34,359 nt of DNA from positions 1 to 34,359 of the forward strand of contig VBMV01000080.1 in assembly GCA_005878835.1 (NCBI GenBank), written 5' to 3'. The stretch comes from Gammaproteobacteria bacterium. Lineage in GTDB: Bacteria; Pseudomonadota; Gammaproteobacteria; Steroidobacterales; Steroidobacteraceae. Positions 13,412 through 21,439 of this stretch are shown in pieces. The position numbers and the translations under genes are program-made. Positions within the stretch are counted from its first letter, which is position 1, and each line of letters starts with the position of its first letter. The notes under the pieces were generated by a model. It ran no database searches and was not told the DNA's origin. It worked only from the letters and a program-made list of their open reading frames with translations.

Positions 13412-14845
13412 ATGAAGACGACCTTAGCGGCAGCAGGGGCGCTGGCGGTGCTGGTGGCCTGCGGGGGCGGTTCAACCGGTTCCATGCCTCAGGCCGGCAT
13501 GCAGCCGGTAGTCACTTCCGGAACGATCACGGCCTTTGGCAGCATATTCGTCAACGGCGTGCGCTATGACGTATCCGCCGCCAGTCTGACCAAGAACGAC
13601 ACCTCGGTTGCGCAGTCCGCACTCTCGGTCGGCGAGGTCGCTCTGGTACGCGGTCGCGAGGATGCGCAAAGCGGCCAGGGCGCGGCCGATAGCGTCGACG
13701 TCGAGGACCGCGTGGTCGGCCCGATTACGACGATCGATGCCGCCGGGGGCCAACTCACCGTGCTCGGTCAGACGATCAGCGTCACCGCCAGCACTTCCTT
13801 CGGCCCGGGCATCACGCCGGCGGATCTCACCGGCCTGAAAATGGGTGACGGCATCGAAGTGAGCGGTCTTGCGGGTACCGGCGGGCTCATCATGGCCACG
13901 CGCATCGGACGCACCGAGGGCAATGAACCCATGCAGGCAATGGGCACGGCCAGCACGGTGGACACCGCCGCTCATACCCTCATGATCAACGCCCTGACGG
14001 TGGACTTCTCCGCGGCGAACCTGATCGGCTTTGCTTCCGGCGAACCGGCGGCCGGCGATCTGGTGATCGTGCGCGGCAGGGTCTTCGATGCCACCGCCGG
14101 GAAGCTGACCGCGACCACGCTGCGAAAGGCGGATACGGATCGCGACGACCAGGCAGAGGGTGGAATGGTGGAGGAGGAGGGCCTGATCACGCGCTTCGCG
14201 TCGGCGACGGATTTTGACGTCGCGGGCGAGAAGGTGACGACCACGGCGTCCACCGTATTCAAGAATGGCACGGCCGCGGATCTGGCGCTCAATGTTCGCG
14301 TGGAGGTGCGCGGCACGCTGGATGCGAACAAGGTGCTGGTGGCGGATGTGGTGGAGATCGAGCGCATCGCGGTGATCGGTCTGGCGGCGACCGTCTCGGC
14401 CGTGACGACCAATACTCTGACCGTGCTCGGCGTGACGATCAGCGTGGATACCAACACCCGCCTCGAGGATGTGAGCAACGCGCACGTACACATGTTCAGC
14501 CTGGCGGATGTCAAGGTCGGCGACACGGTGTTGGTGCTCGGCTACGAAAATCCGGCGGGCAGTGGCATGGTCCTGGCGACCAGGCTGGTGCGGCTACCGC
14601 CGTTACCGATGATGAACGTCGGGGTCCGTGGGCCGTTCACGGCGACCACCGCGCCGCAATTCAAGATACTCGGCATCACCATCGATGCGACGAGTGCCAA
14701 GTTGTTCGGAACGAGAGGCCAGAGCTTGACCGCTGGTGAGTTTTTCACCCAGGCGGTGGGGCAGATCGTGGACGTACGTGGCACTGCGAGCGGCAGCACG
14801 GTGACGGCCAGCGTGGCGATCATCGATCCTGTAAAGGAGCGCTAG
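13412..14845 (+). CDS. DUF5666 repeat lipoprotein
   Basis: A 477-residue predicted lipoprotein. Signal LAAAGALAVLVAC ends with Cys17 in a lipobox (LVAC), followed by a Gly/Ser linker. The mature part consists of about six beta-rich repeats of 60-75 residues. Each has a strand starting GxIT or similar (SGTITAFGSIFVNGVRYDV, VVGPITTIDAAGG, EEGLITRFASATDFDV) and ends with a VxVxG segment (ALVRGRE, GIEVSGLAG, VIVRGRVFD, VEVRGTLD, TVLVLGYE, IVDVRGTAS). This is the DUF5666 pattern of small OB- or barrel-like modules; function is unknown. It is probably anchored in the outer membrane. The start ATG 13412 has AAGGGAG at good spacing, itself inside a hairpin. A strong terminator follows at 14876. Confidence 0.88.
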   Translation: MKTTLAAAGALAVLVACGGGSTGSMPQAGMQPVVTSGTITAFGSIFVNGVRYDVSAASLTKNDTSVAQSALSVGEVALVRGREDAQSGQGAADSVDVEDRVVGPITTIDAAGGQLTVLGQTISVTASTSFGPGITPADLTGLKMGDGIEVSGLAGTGGLIMATRIGRTEGNEPMQAMGTASTVDTAAHTLMINALTVDFSAANLIGFASGEPAAGDLVIVRGRVFDATAGKLTATTLRKADTDRDDQAEGGMVEEEGLITRFASATDFDVAGEKVTTTASTVFKNGTAADLALNVRVEVRGTLDANKVLVADVVEIERIAVIGLAATVSAVTTNTLTVLGVTISVDTNTRLEDVSNAHVHMFSLADVKVGDTVLVLGYENPAGSGMVLATRLVRLPPLPMMNVGVRGPFTATTAPQFKILGITIDATSAKLFGTRGQSLTAGEFFTQAVGQIVDVRGTASGSTVTASVAIIDPVKER

Positions 14846-14875
14846 CGCACAGCCGTCGATCGACACGCTGCACTG

Positions 14876-14916
14876 AAGCCGGCGCGACCCTCGCGGGTTG
14901 CGCCGGCTTTGTTTTT
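14876..14916 (+). terminator. Intrinsic terminator after the DUF5666 gene
   Basis: AAGCCGGCGC (14876-14885) pairs with GCGCCGGCTT (14900-14909), and an inner ACCC (14887-14890) pairs with GGGT (14895-14898). The stem is followed by TTTGTTTTT. It lies 30 bases after the lipoprotein stop and separates it from the CsgG operon. Confidence 0.92.
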
Positions 14917-14942
14917 CCGGTGCGATTCACTCCCGGTGCGAT
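14917..14942. repeat. Direct repeat upstream of the CsgG-like operon
   Basis: CCGGTGCGAT occurs at 14917-14926 and again at 14933-14942, a period of 16 bases. It lies about 100 bases before the operon's first start codon, where a regulator's tandem half-sites could sit. No known motif is matched. Confidence 0.4.
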
Positions 14943-15040
14943 CGGGTCACAAAATGGGGCATCCGGGCGTGAAGTCCCTTTACTTTGCGCCGCCTCCACG
15001 GCTACCGTTCCGGCTGCCAGGATCAAGCTGAAGGGAACGT

Positions 15041-15736
15041 ATGACACGCGCGCACTCTCGCTCACTCATCGGCGTCGCCACAGTCGCAGCCCTCGTCCTC
15101 GGTCTGGCCGGCTGTGCCACCGAGTCCCATCAGGCGGTGCAGGTCGAGAAGCCCGCCGCTGCCTCGATCGCCTACTCGGGCCCCAGGAGCGCCATCGCCG
15201 TGGGCAAGTTTGACAACCGCTCCACTTACATGCGCGGGCTGTTCTCCGACGGCATAGACCGCCTCGGCGGTCAGGCGAAGACCATTCTCGTCGGTCACCT
15301 GCAGAAGACCGGCCGGTTCGACGTGCTGGATCGCGACAACATGGAGGAAAACGCGCGCGAGGCACAGCTGTCGGGTAAGCAACAGCGACTTCAAGGTGCT
15401 GCGGTGATCATCACGGGAGATGTGGTGGAATTCGGGCGTAAGGAAACCGGCGACGAGCAGCTGTTCGGTATCCTCGGAAGCGGCAAGCAGCAGGTTGCCT
15501 ACTCCAAGGTTACCCTGAACGTCGTCGACGTGATCACATCGCGAGTCGTGTATTCGGTTTCCGGAGCCGGAGAATATGCGTTGAGCAATCGGGAGGTCAT
15601 CGGTTTCGGCGGTACTGCCGGCTACGACTCCACGCTCAACGGCAAGGTACTCGACCTTGCGGTCCGCGAGGCGGTCGACCGCCTGGCGGAAGGCCTGGAC
15701 AAGGGAAGCTGGACGCCAGCCGGCCAGCGTCAATGA
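15041..15736 (+). CDS. CsgG/HfaB-family outer-membrane lipoprotein
   Basis: A 231-residue lipoprotein. The signal ends in LGLAGC with Cys25, and Ala at +2 favours outer-membrane sorting. The mature domain matches CsgG/HfaB: AIAVGKFDNRS, GLFSDGIDRLGGQAKTILVGHLQKTGRFDVLDRDNM, AAVIITGDVVEFGRK, KVTLNVVDVITSRVVYSVSGAGEY and a C-terminal helix with LDLAVREAVDRLAEGL. CsgG itself forms a nonameric secretion pore for curli; here no curli genes are present. The start ATG 15041 has AAGGGA just upstream. It is the first of three lipoproteins with 4-base ATGA overlaps, so the products are likely made in fixed ratio and act together at the outer membrane. The insertion of a transmembrane hairpin cannot be judged by eye. 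Confidence 0.9.
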   Translation: MTRAHSRSLIGVATVAALVLGLAGCATESHQAVQVEKPAAASIAYSGPRSAIAVGKFDNRSTYMRGLFSDGIDRLGGQAKTILVGHLQKTGRFDVLDRDNMEENAREAQLSGKQQRLQGAAVIITGDVVEFGRKETGDEQLFGILGSGKQQVAYSKVTLNVVDVITSRVVYSVSGAGEYALSNREVIGFGGTAGYDSTLNGKVLDLAVREAVDRLAEGLDKGSWTPAGQRQ

Positions 15737-16080
15737 AGTGGCTCATCTGGCTCGTTGCAACCACGGCCGCAGTTGCCGGGTGCGCCACGCCACGCACTCT
15801 GTATACGTGGGGAAACTACGAGGAATTGATCTACGCTTCGTACGTCACGCCGGACAAATTGCCGCCGGAAAGTCAGGTGGAGATCCTCGAGAAGGACTAT
15901 CAGCAATCCCGCGCCACCAACAAACGCATGCCGCCGGGCTGGCACGCGCACCTGGGCTATCTCTATTACCAGCTGGGTAAGCCGGATGAGGCGCGACGCG
16001 AATTGTCGACCGAGAAGGCGGAGTTCCCGGAGTCCGCAGTCTTCATGGATCGCCTGCTGGCGAATGTGCACAAACCATGA
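15733..16080 (+). CDS. DUF4810 family lipoprotein
   Basis: A 115-residue lipoprotein with a short signal ending VAGC (Cys17). The mature part begins ATPRTLYTWGNYEELIY, continues with QVEILEKDYQQSRATNKRMPPGWHAHLGYLYYQLGKPDEARREL and ends in FMDRLLANV. The second half reads like a single tetratricopeptide-type helical hairpin, so a protein-protein contact role is plausible. This is the DUF4810 pattern, which in other proteobacteria also sits between a CsgG-like and a DUF799 lipoprotein gene. ATG 15733 overlaps the stop of the preceding gene (ATGA), and its own stop overlaps the next start. Function unknown; inferred partner of its two neighbours. Confidence 0.9.
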   Translation: MKWLIWLVATTAAVAGCATPRTLYTWGNYEELIYASYVTPDKLPPESQVEILEKDYQQSRATNKRMPPGWHAHLGYLYYQLGKPDEARRELSTEKAEFPESAVFMDRLLANVHKP

Positions 16081-16730
16081 ACGCCCGCACACCCGTACCT
16101 GTGGCGCTGTGCGTGGCCGCATTGTCGGCGCTCGGCGGCTGCCAGACGACCAAGCCCTACGACTACACCAACTTTCGTGCGCATCCGCCCCGCTCCATTC
16201 TCATACTTCCGCCACTGAACGAGAGCACGGCTCTCGAAGGCACCTATGGCTACCTGTCTACGGTAACGCTGCCGGTCGCGGAACACGGGTACTACGTTTT
16301 CCCGGTCGAAGTCGTCGACAGATTCCTCAAGGAAAACGGCATGCCAACAGCAGGTGAGATGCACCAGGTGCCGCTGAACAGGGTGGCGGAGATCACCGGC
16401 GCCGACGCCGTCCTGTTCGTCACGCTCGAGCAATACGGCAGCAAGTATCGCGTGCTGAACAGCACGGCGATCGTGAAAGTGCGGGTGAAACTGGTGGACA
16501 CCCGCACCCAGACACTGCTGTGGGAAGGCCGCAGCGAGGCCGAGCAGAGCTCATCAGGATCGGGGAACCTCCTGGCCGATTTGATCGCGGCGGCGATCGT
16601 GCAGGCGGTCAATTCCAAGACCGATCCGGCACACAAGGTGAGTCGGCTGGCCAACGCGAAGCTCTTCGCAGCGGGGAACGCCGGTCTGCCTTACGGGCCA
16701 TACAGCCCGCAATACAACAAGGAGCCCTGA
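16077..16730 (+). CDS. GNA1162-like (DUF799) lipoprotein
   Basis: A 217-residue lipoprotein with signal ending LGGC (Cys22), Gln at +2. The mature part has YDYTNFRAHPPRSILILPP, EGTYGYLSTVTLPVAEHGYYVFP, DRFLKENGMPTAGEM, EITGADAVLFVTLEQYG and VRVKLVDTRTQTLLWEGRS. These are the hallmarks of the DUF799/GNA1162 family. The Neisseria member GNA1162 has a fold related to the TolB N-terminal and CsgG-type domains. Its N- and C-terminal boundaries are complete. It is the last gene of the three-lipoprotein operon, starting in an ATGA overlap. It converges on the aldo/keto reductase with 64 bases between stops. Likely periplasmic, anchored in the outer membrane. Confidence 0.9.
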   Translation: MNARTPVPVALCVAALSALGGCQTTKPYDYTNFRAHPPRSILILPPLNESTALEGTYGYLSTVTLPVAEHGYYVFPVEVVDRFLKENGMPTAGEMHQVPLNRVAEITGADAVLFVTLEQYGSKYRVLNSTAIVKVRVKLVDTRTQTLLWEGRSEAEQSSSGSGNLLADLIAAAIVQAVNSKTDPAHKVSRLANAKLFAAGNAGLPYGPYSPQYNKEP

Positions 16731-16794
16731 CTGGCGGCAGGTCGCCGGCCGAGCATTCCCTGGCGCCAGCCGCGGCGGCCGGCTCACCGTTGAG

Positions 16795-17706
16795 TCATGG
16801 CGCGAACGCCTGGACGATCGCTGCACGCTGGCGCGCGCCCGGCAGCCGCCCGCGGCCGGCGGCGAGGTTGTCCTGCAGGTGCGCGAGCTTGCCGGTGGCG
16901 GGAATGATGCAGGTGACCGCGGGATGCGCGGCGATGTACTTCAGTGCCAGCTGCCCCCAGCTCGCGGCGTCCAGTTCTGCCGCCCACGCGGGCAGGGGCT
17001 TGCCGCGCACCGCCTGGAACAACGCGCCGTCCTCGAAGGGGCGATTGACAAGCACCGCGACGCCGCGCTCCGCGGCCAGCGGCAGCAATTCCTTCTCCGC
17101 GTCGCGCGTAACGGGCGAGTAGTTGAATTGCACGAAGTCCAGCTGCTCGCGTGCCAGCACGCGCGCCAGCTCGGCGTGTGCGCTGACCGTGTAGTGCGTG
17201 ACACCGATGTAACGTACCCGCCCGGACTCCTGCCACTCATGCAGCGTCTTCAGATGCGTGTCGAGATCCAGGAGGTTGTGCACCTGGATGAGATCGAGCC
17301 GCGCACTCTGCAGCAGCTGTGCCGAGTGCGTCATCTGCTCGATCCCGGAACGCGCGCCGCGTGTCCACACCTTGGTGGCGAGGAACGCCCGCCGGTGCAT
17401 GTCCGGCGTCATGAGCTCTCCCAGCACCGCTTCCGCGCTGCCGTACATCGGCGAGGTATCGATCAGGCGCGCGCCGGCGGCGAAGAACCCCTCCAGCACT
17501 TCCTTGAGCGGGGCGCGCTCGGCGGAGGACTCGCCGACTTCGAAGGTGCGCGAGGTGCCCAGGCCGATCAGCGGCAGCTCTTCGCCGCTCGCGGGGATCT
17601 TGCGCAGGAGCGGCGCATCGCCCGGGTTCGCGGCGCCGGCCCGTGAGCTGAGGGCGGCCGCGGCCATCAGCTGGGCTCCTCCGGCGAGCAGCTCACGTCG
17701 GTTCAT
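16795..17706 (-). CDS. Aldo/keto reductase with a twin-arginine export signal
   Basis: A 303-residue NAD(P)H-dependent oxidoreductase of the AKR fold. The catalytic tetrad appears as Asp83 and Tyr88 in LIDTSPMYGS, Lys112 in LATKVW and His143 in LIQVHN. The N-terminus MNRRELLAGGAQLMAAAAL has two arginines before a hydrophobic stretch and an AGA cleavage-like site, so a Tat signal is likely. The start is ATG 17706, with GGAG six bases upstream; an in-frame ATG six codons earlier is less good. Export of a folded, cofactor-loaded reductase would explain the Tat signal. It lies 68 bases downstream of the acyl-CoA dehydrogenase on the same strand and may be co-transcribed. The substrate is unknown. 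Confidence 0.9.
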   Translation of the reverse strand: MNRRELLAGGAQLMAAAALSSRAGAANPGDAPLLRKIPASGEELPLIGLGTSRTFEVGESSAERAPLKEVLEGFFAAGARLIDTSPMYGSAEAVLGELMTPDMHRRAFLATKVWTRGARSGIEQMTHSAQLLQSARLDLIQVHNLLDLDTHLKTLHEWQESGRVRYIGVTHYTVSAHAELARVLAREQLDFVQFNYSPVTRDAEKELLPLAAERGVAVLVNRPFEDGALFQAVRGKPLPAWAAELDAASWGQLALKYIAAHPAVTCIIPATGKLAHLQDNLAAGRGRLPGARQRAAIVQAFAP

Positions 17707-17774
17707 CGCTTGCTCCGCCGGCATGAAGTGATGTTCGCACGCGCCTGCGGCGCGTGTCTTGCGCGGGAGGCCGA

Positions 17775-19553
17775 CTAAATGAGCGCCGCGTCGGTCTCGA
17801 CCACGCTCATCCCGCCGCCTTCGACCACGCGCGCGAGCGCCGCCGCGCCCGGCAACACCTGCGCGGCGTAAAAGCGCGCGGTGCGGATCTTGGCCGCGTA
17901 GAACTCGCCGTCGGGGCCGGCGGGCTTTGCCGCAGCGATCGCCGCCGACTTCGCCAGCAGCCAGCCGCAGGTCACGTAGCCGGACAGCTTGAGGTACGGC
18001 ACCGATACCGCCATAGCTGCGTCGGGACGTGAGGCCAGCGTCCCGAGCAGCGCCTGGGTGGCGCTTTTCAGCGCCGCAACCGCCTCCAGCGCCGCCTTGC
18101 GGGTGGCCTCGACCGAGGCGTCGGTGGCGGCGATCGCCCGCAGCTCCCGCTCCATGTCGCCGATCAGTGCGCCCATCGCGGCGCCGCGATCGCGGCCGAG
18201 CTTGCGGCCGATGAGATCGTTCGACTGGATACCGGTAGTGCCTTCGTAGATGGTCGTGATGCGCACATCGCGCAGGTACTGGGCGGCGCCGGTCTCCTCG
18301 ATGTAGCCCATGCCGCCGTGAACCTGCACGCCGAGGCCGGCGACCTCGTTGCCGATTTCCGTGCACCAGCCCTTGACGATCGGCGTGAGGAGCTCGCCGC
18401 GGCTGCCGGCGGCGCGGCGCACCTTCTCGTCCGCGCCGTAGGCGGCCAGGTCAAACTGCAAGGCGGCATAGAGGGTGAGGGCACGCGCGGCCTCGGTCTG
18501 CGACTTCATCACGAGCAGCATGCGCTTCACGTCGGGGTGATTGATGATCGGCGCCGGGCCTGCGCGCCGCGCCACCGGCGGCTTGCCCTGCACGCGCGTG
18601 CGCGCCCACTCGGTCGCGCGCTGCAAGGCGCGCTCGCCGACGGCGTAGCCCTCGCTCCCCACCGAGAGGCGCGCGCTGTTCATCATGACGAACATGTATT
18701 CGAGGCCGCGGCCGGGCTCGCCCACGAGATCGCCGAGCGCGCCGTTCTTCTCGCCAAAGGCGAGCACGCACGTCGGGCTCGCGTGGATGCCGAGCTTGTG
18801 CTCGATCGACAGGCAGCGCACGTCGTTGCGCGCACCGAGAGAGCCGTCGGCGTTCACCAGCACCTTCGGCACGATGAACAGCGAGATGCCCTTCACCCCG
18901 GCGGGCGCGCCCTCGATGCGCCCGAGCACCATGTGCAGGGTGTTCGCGGTGAGATCGTGATCGCCCCAGGTGATGAAGATCTTCTGTCCGAACAGCCGGT
19001 AGTGATCGCCATCCGGCACGGCGCGCGTACGCACCTGCCCGAGATCCGAGCCCGCCTGCGCCTCGGTGAGCACCATGGTGCCGGTCCACTCGCCGCTGAC
19101 CATCCGGGGCAGGTACTGCTGCTTCTGCGCCGCCGAGCCGCACAGCTCGAGCGCGTGCGCGGCGCCGTGTGTGAGCATCGGACCTAACTTGAAGGCGAGG
19201 CAGGCAGAGCCCCAGAACTCCCCCGCCGCGCTCACCAGCACGCGCGGCACGCGCTGGCCGCCGAACTGCGGCGCAGCGCCCAGGCCGGGCCAGCCGCCCG
19301 CCACGAACTGCCTGTAGGCCTCGCGAAAGCCCGGTGCCGTGACCACCCCGTCCGCGGTCCAGCGCGCCCCGTGGGTGTCGCCGGGACGGTTGAGAGGCTC
19401 GAGCACGCCTTCCGCAAAGCGCGCCGCCTCCTCGAGCACCGAGCGCGCCAGCTCATCCGAATAGTCGGCGAGCAGCGGATGTGCGCCCAGGCTGCCCGCG
19501 CCCAGCAGCTCCTCGAGCACGAAGCGCATTTCGCGCAGAGGCGCTCGGTACAC
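17775..19553 (-). CDS. Acyl-CoA dehydrogenase, long (DmdC/AcdC-like) form with C-terminal extension
   Basis: A 592-residue FAD enzyme that oxidises an acyl-CoA to its 2,3-enoyl-CoA in the cytoplasm. Visible elements are the FAD/substrate loop GTMVLTEAQAGSDLGQVRT, the middle-domain KIFITWGDHDLTANTLHMVL, the C-terminal QVHGGMGYIEETGAAQYLRD and the YEGTTGIQSNDLIGRK motif that holds the catalytic glutamate in this subgroup. The extra C-terminal domain of about 130 residues (including YLKLSGYVTCGWLL) is that of the family with 3-methylmercaptopropionyl-CoA dehydrogenase. Similar proteins are commonly annotated generically, so the substrate stays open. The start is GTG 19553 (MYRAPLREMRFVLEE, the family start). 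It is transcribed divergently from nothing; the LysR gene lies upstream on the same strand. Confidence 0.93.
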   Translation of the reverse strand: MYRAPLREMRFVLEELLGAGSLGAHPLLADYSDELARSVLEEAARFAEGVLEPLNRPGDTHGARWTADGVVTAPGFREAYRQFVAGGWPGLGAAPQFGGQRVPRVLVSAAGEFWGSACLAFKLGPMLTHGAAHALELCGSAAQKQQYLPRMVSGEWTGTMVLTEAQAGSDLGQVRTRAVPDGDHYRLFGQKIFITWGDHDLTANTLHMVLGRIEGAPAGVKGISLFIVPKVLVNADGSLGARNDVRCLSIEHKLGIHASPTCVLAFGEKNGALGDLVGEPGRGLEYMFVMMNSARLSVGSEGYAVGERALQRATEWARTRVQGKPPVARRAGPAPIINHPDVKRMLLVMKSQTEAARALTLYAALQFDLAAYGADEKVRRAAGSRGELLTPIVKGWCTEIGNEVAGLGVQVHGGMGYIEETGAAQYLRDVRITTIYEGTTGIQSNDLIGRKLGRDRGAAMGALIGDMERELRAIAATDASVEATRKAALEAVAALKSATQALLGTLASRPDAAMAVSVPYLKLSGYVTCGWLLAKSAAIAAAKPAGPDGEFYAAKIRTARFYAAQVLPGAAALARVVEGGGMSVVETDAALI

Positions 19554-19644
19554 CGTCGATTCCCCCGTTGTTGCCCGCGACTTGAGCGCCGGCGGAAGGT
19601 CAGCTCAGCAGCCGGCACGGCTAGTGTAGCGGGTCCGCCGCCAC

Positions 19645-20601
19645 CTATCGGTGGCCGACCGCCCCGGGGTGCGCTGCAGGTGCACGCGCCGGCGCGGGCG
19701 GCGCCAGCGCCGGGACGATGTTCGCGGCCAGGAAATCCACGAACTGCTGCGCCCGCGGATCGGACTCGAGCGCCGTGGGATACAGGGCATACAAGGCCGC
19801 CGCCGCCGGCACGGCCCATTCGGACAGCACCGGCTTCAGGCGCCCGGTGGCCAGTCCCTGGCGACACAGGAACTCAGGCAACAACCCGATGCCCAGTCCC
19901 GCGGCGGTGGCCGCGTGCAGCACCGCCGGGTCATCGACCGCGAGTTTCGGCGTCAAAGGCACTTCGGCGCGCTGCGCCCCGCGCTCGAGCAGCAGGCGAA
20001 ACTCCGGCAGCTCGGCGGCATCGGGTGTGAGCAGGTCGTGGCTGCGCAGGTCATCGGGGCGCGCGGGCATGCCGCGCTGCTGCAGATAGGCGGGTGTGGC
20101 GCACAGCAGCGCCGGAGGGGCGCCCAACAGGCGCTGCGTGACGCTGCCGTCCGCGGGCGGACGGGTGCGGATCGCGACGTCCCAGGCACCTGCGGCCAAC
20201 TGCTGCGCATCGAGCGCCACTTCCAGCGGCACGTGCGCGAACGCCTCGAGAAAGCGCGGCACCAGTGGCGAGAGCAGCACCCGCCCATAGGTGGGATCGG
20301 CCACCACGCGCAGCGGCCTCGCCTCGGGCGACTGCAGCTTCGCGATCGCGCTGCGCGCGGCGTCGGTTTCCTCGCCGACACGCCTGGCGTGCGGGTACAG
20401 CAGACGCCCCGCGGAAGTGAGTGAAATACGCCGCGTGGTGCGCTCGAGCACGCGCACGCCGAGGGTCTTTTCCAGGTCGGCGACGGCGCGGCTGACCGCG
20501 GCTTTTGGGACCGCCAGCGCCCGCGCGGCGGCCGAGAAGCCATTGAGATCCACCACCTTGGCCAACATGGCCAGTTGCGCCGGGGTCCAGATCAGGTTCA
20601 T
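19645..20601 (-). CDS. LysR-family transcriptional regulator
   Basis: A 318-residue LysR-type regulator. The winged helix-turn-helix occupies residues 1-60 (FSAAARALAVPKAAVSRAVADLEK), and the effector domain follows with RPLRVVADPTYGRVLL, WDVAIRTRPP and GLGIGLLPEFLCRQG. The start is ATG 20601, with GAGG five bases upstream; the frame extends 11 codons further without a ribosome site. The helix-turn-helix and the pattern of the effector domain resemble the large clade of LysR proteins that repress quinone or drug-response genes next to them, but no ligand can be named. It is divergent from the DUF1993 gene (173 bases between starts), which is therefore the best candidate target, while the acyl-CoA dehydrogenase lies downstream on its own strand. 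Confidence 0.93.
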   Translation of the reverse strand: MNLIWTPAQLAMLAKVVDLNGFSAAARALAVPKAAVSRAVADLEKTLGVRVLERTTRRISLTSAGRLLYPHARRVGEETDAARSAIAKLQSPEARPLRVVADPTYGRVLLSPLVPRFLEAFAHVPLEVALDAQQLAAGAWDVAIRTRPPADGSVTQRLLGAPPALLCATPAYLQQRGMPARPDDLRSHDLLTPDAAELPEFRLLLERGAQRAEVPLTPKLAVDDPAVLHAATAAGLGIGLLPEFLCRQGLATGRLKPVLSEWAVPAAAALYALYPTALESDPRAQQFVDFLAANIVPALAPPAPARAPAAHPGAVGHR

Positions 20602-20774
20602 GGCAGCCTCAATCCCCGTTTCAGGATTGGGCATTGTTTCACCGGAGACGCGGGCACGCCAGTGCCCGCTGCACCCGTACCCGCCGCCGCGCCCGCACGG
20701 GTGAGCAAGACCCGGGCCGCTGTGTAAGCTTGGTCGGTCAAGCGCTCCGACGCAGCGACGCGAAAGGAACAGTC

Positions 20775-21278
20775 ATGAAAATCTCGATGCACGCGCTCTC
20801 GGTGGAGGTGTTCGCGAACACCCTGGGCAATCTGTCGCGGGTCCTGGAGAAGGGACTCGCCCACGCCACGCAGCGCAAGTTCGACCCGGGCGTGCTGCTC
20901 GCCGCGCGCCTGGCGCCGGACATGTTGCCGCTGACGCGCCAGGTGCAGATCGCCTGCGACCTCGCGAAGAATTCGGTCGCCCGTCTCGCCGCCCAGGAGC
21001 CGCCGCGCTTCGAGGACAACGAGACCTCCATCGAGCAGCTGCGCACCCGCATCGCGCGCGTCATCGACTACCTGAAGAGCGTGCCGGCGAGTGCGCTCGA
21101 AGGGGCGGAGACGCGCGACATCAAGGTGCCCGCCGGGGAGCGCACCTTCGAGTTCAAGGGACTGGCTTTTCTGCAGCGCTGGGCGATTCCCAACGTGTTC
21201 TTCCACGTCACGACTGCCTACGCGATCCTGCGTCACAACGGCGTGGAGCTCGGCAAGCGCGACTTCCTCGGCCCCTGA
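20775..21278 (+). CDS. DUF1993 family protein
   Basis: A 167-residue protein matching DUF1993. It begins MKISMHALSVEVFANTLGNL, followed by LEKGLAHATQRKFDPGVLLAARLAPDMLPLTRQVQIACD, and ends with FFHVTTAYAILRHNGVELGKRDFLG. The run of helices with His residues (His6, His30, FFHVT and LRHNG) resembles the DinB four-helix bundle, in which such residues may bind a metal. The start is ATG 20775 with AAAGGA upstream. It has no signal peptide and is probably cytoplasmic. It is divergent from the LysR gene and may be regulated by it. A hairpin at 21299-21328 follows. Function unknown. Confidence 0.92.
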   Translation: MKISMHALSVEVFANTLGNLSRVLEKGLAHATQRKFDPGVLLAARLAPDMLPLTRQVQIACDLAKNSVARLAAQEPPRFEDNETSIEQLRTRIARVIDYLKSVPASALEGAETRDIKVPAGERTFEFKGLAFLQRWAIPNVFFHVTTAYAILRHNGVELGKRDFLGP

Positions 21279-21298
21279 GGCCATACAACCAATATGAC

Positions 21299-21328
21299 AA
21301 ATGGCGACGGGTGCGACCGTCGCTATTT
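21299..21328 (+). terminator. Strong hairpin after the DUF1993 gene
   Basis: AAATGGCGACGG (21299-21310) pairs with CCGTCGCTATTT (21317-21328) over 12 positions, one of them a G-T wobble, around a six-base loop. It lies 20 bases after the DUF1993 stop. There is no long T-run after it, so it may terminate weakly or stabilise the transcript end. Confidence 0.5.
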
Positions 21329-21439
21329 GCGAACAGAACGCGAAGGCAATCACGGCGCCCGCGGCGCCGGGCTGCCACGCTGGTACGAAAGGCGCGCACC
21401 GAGCGTGCCCGTGCTCAGTCGCGGAGAGGGAAAACTTCC

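Noticed and set aside
16744-16783. Inverted repeat GCCGGCC / GGCCGGC with an inner TGGCGCCA between convergent genes
   Set aside because: The arms are palindromic GC-rich runs 26 bases apart without a T-run, common by chance in this composition, so I do not call a terminator.
16795-18366. A 523-codon minus-strand frame joined to the aldo/keto reductase
   Set aside because: Residues upstream of the reductase are an Arg/Gly-rich out-of-phase reading of the acyl-CoA dehydrogenase gene. The reductase start is ATG 17706 with a clear ribosome site.
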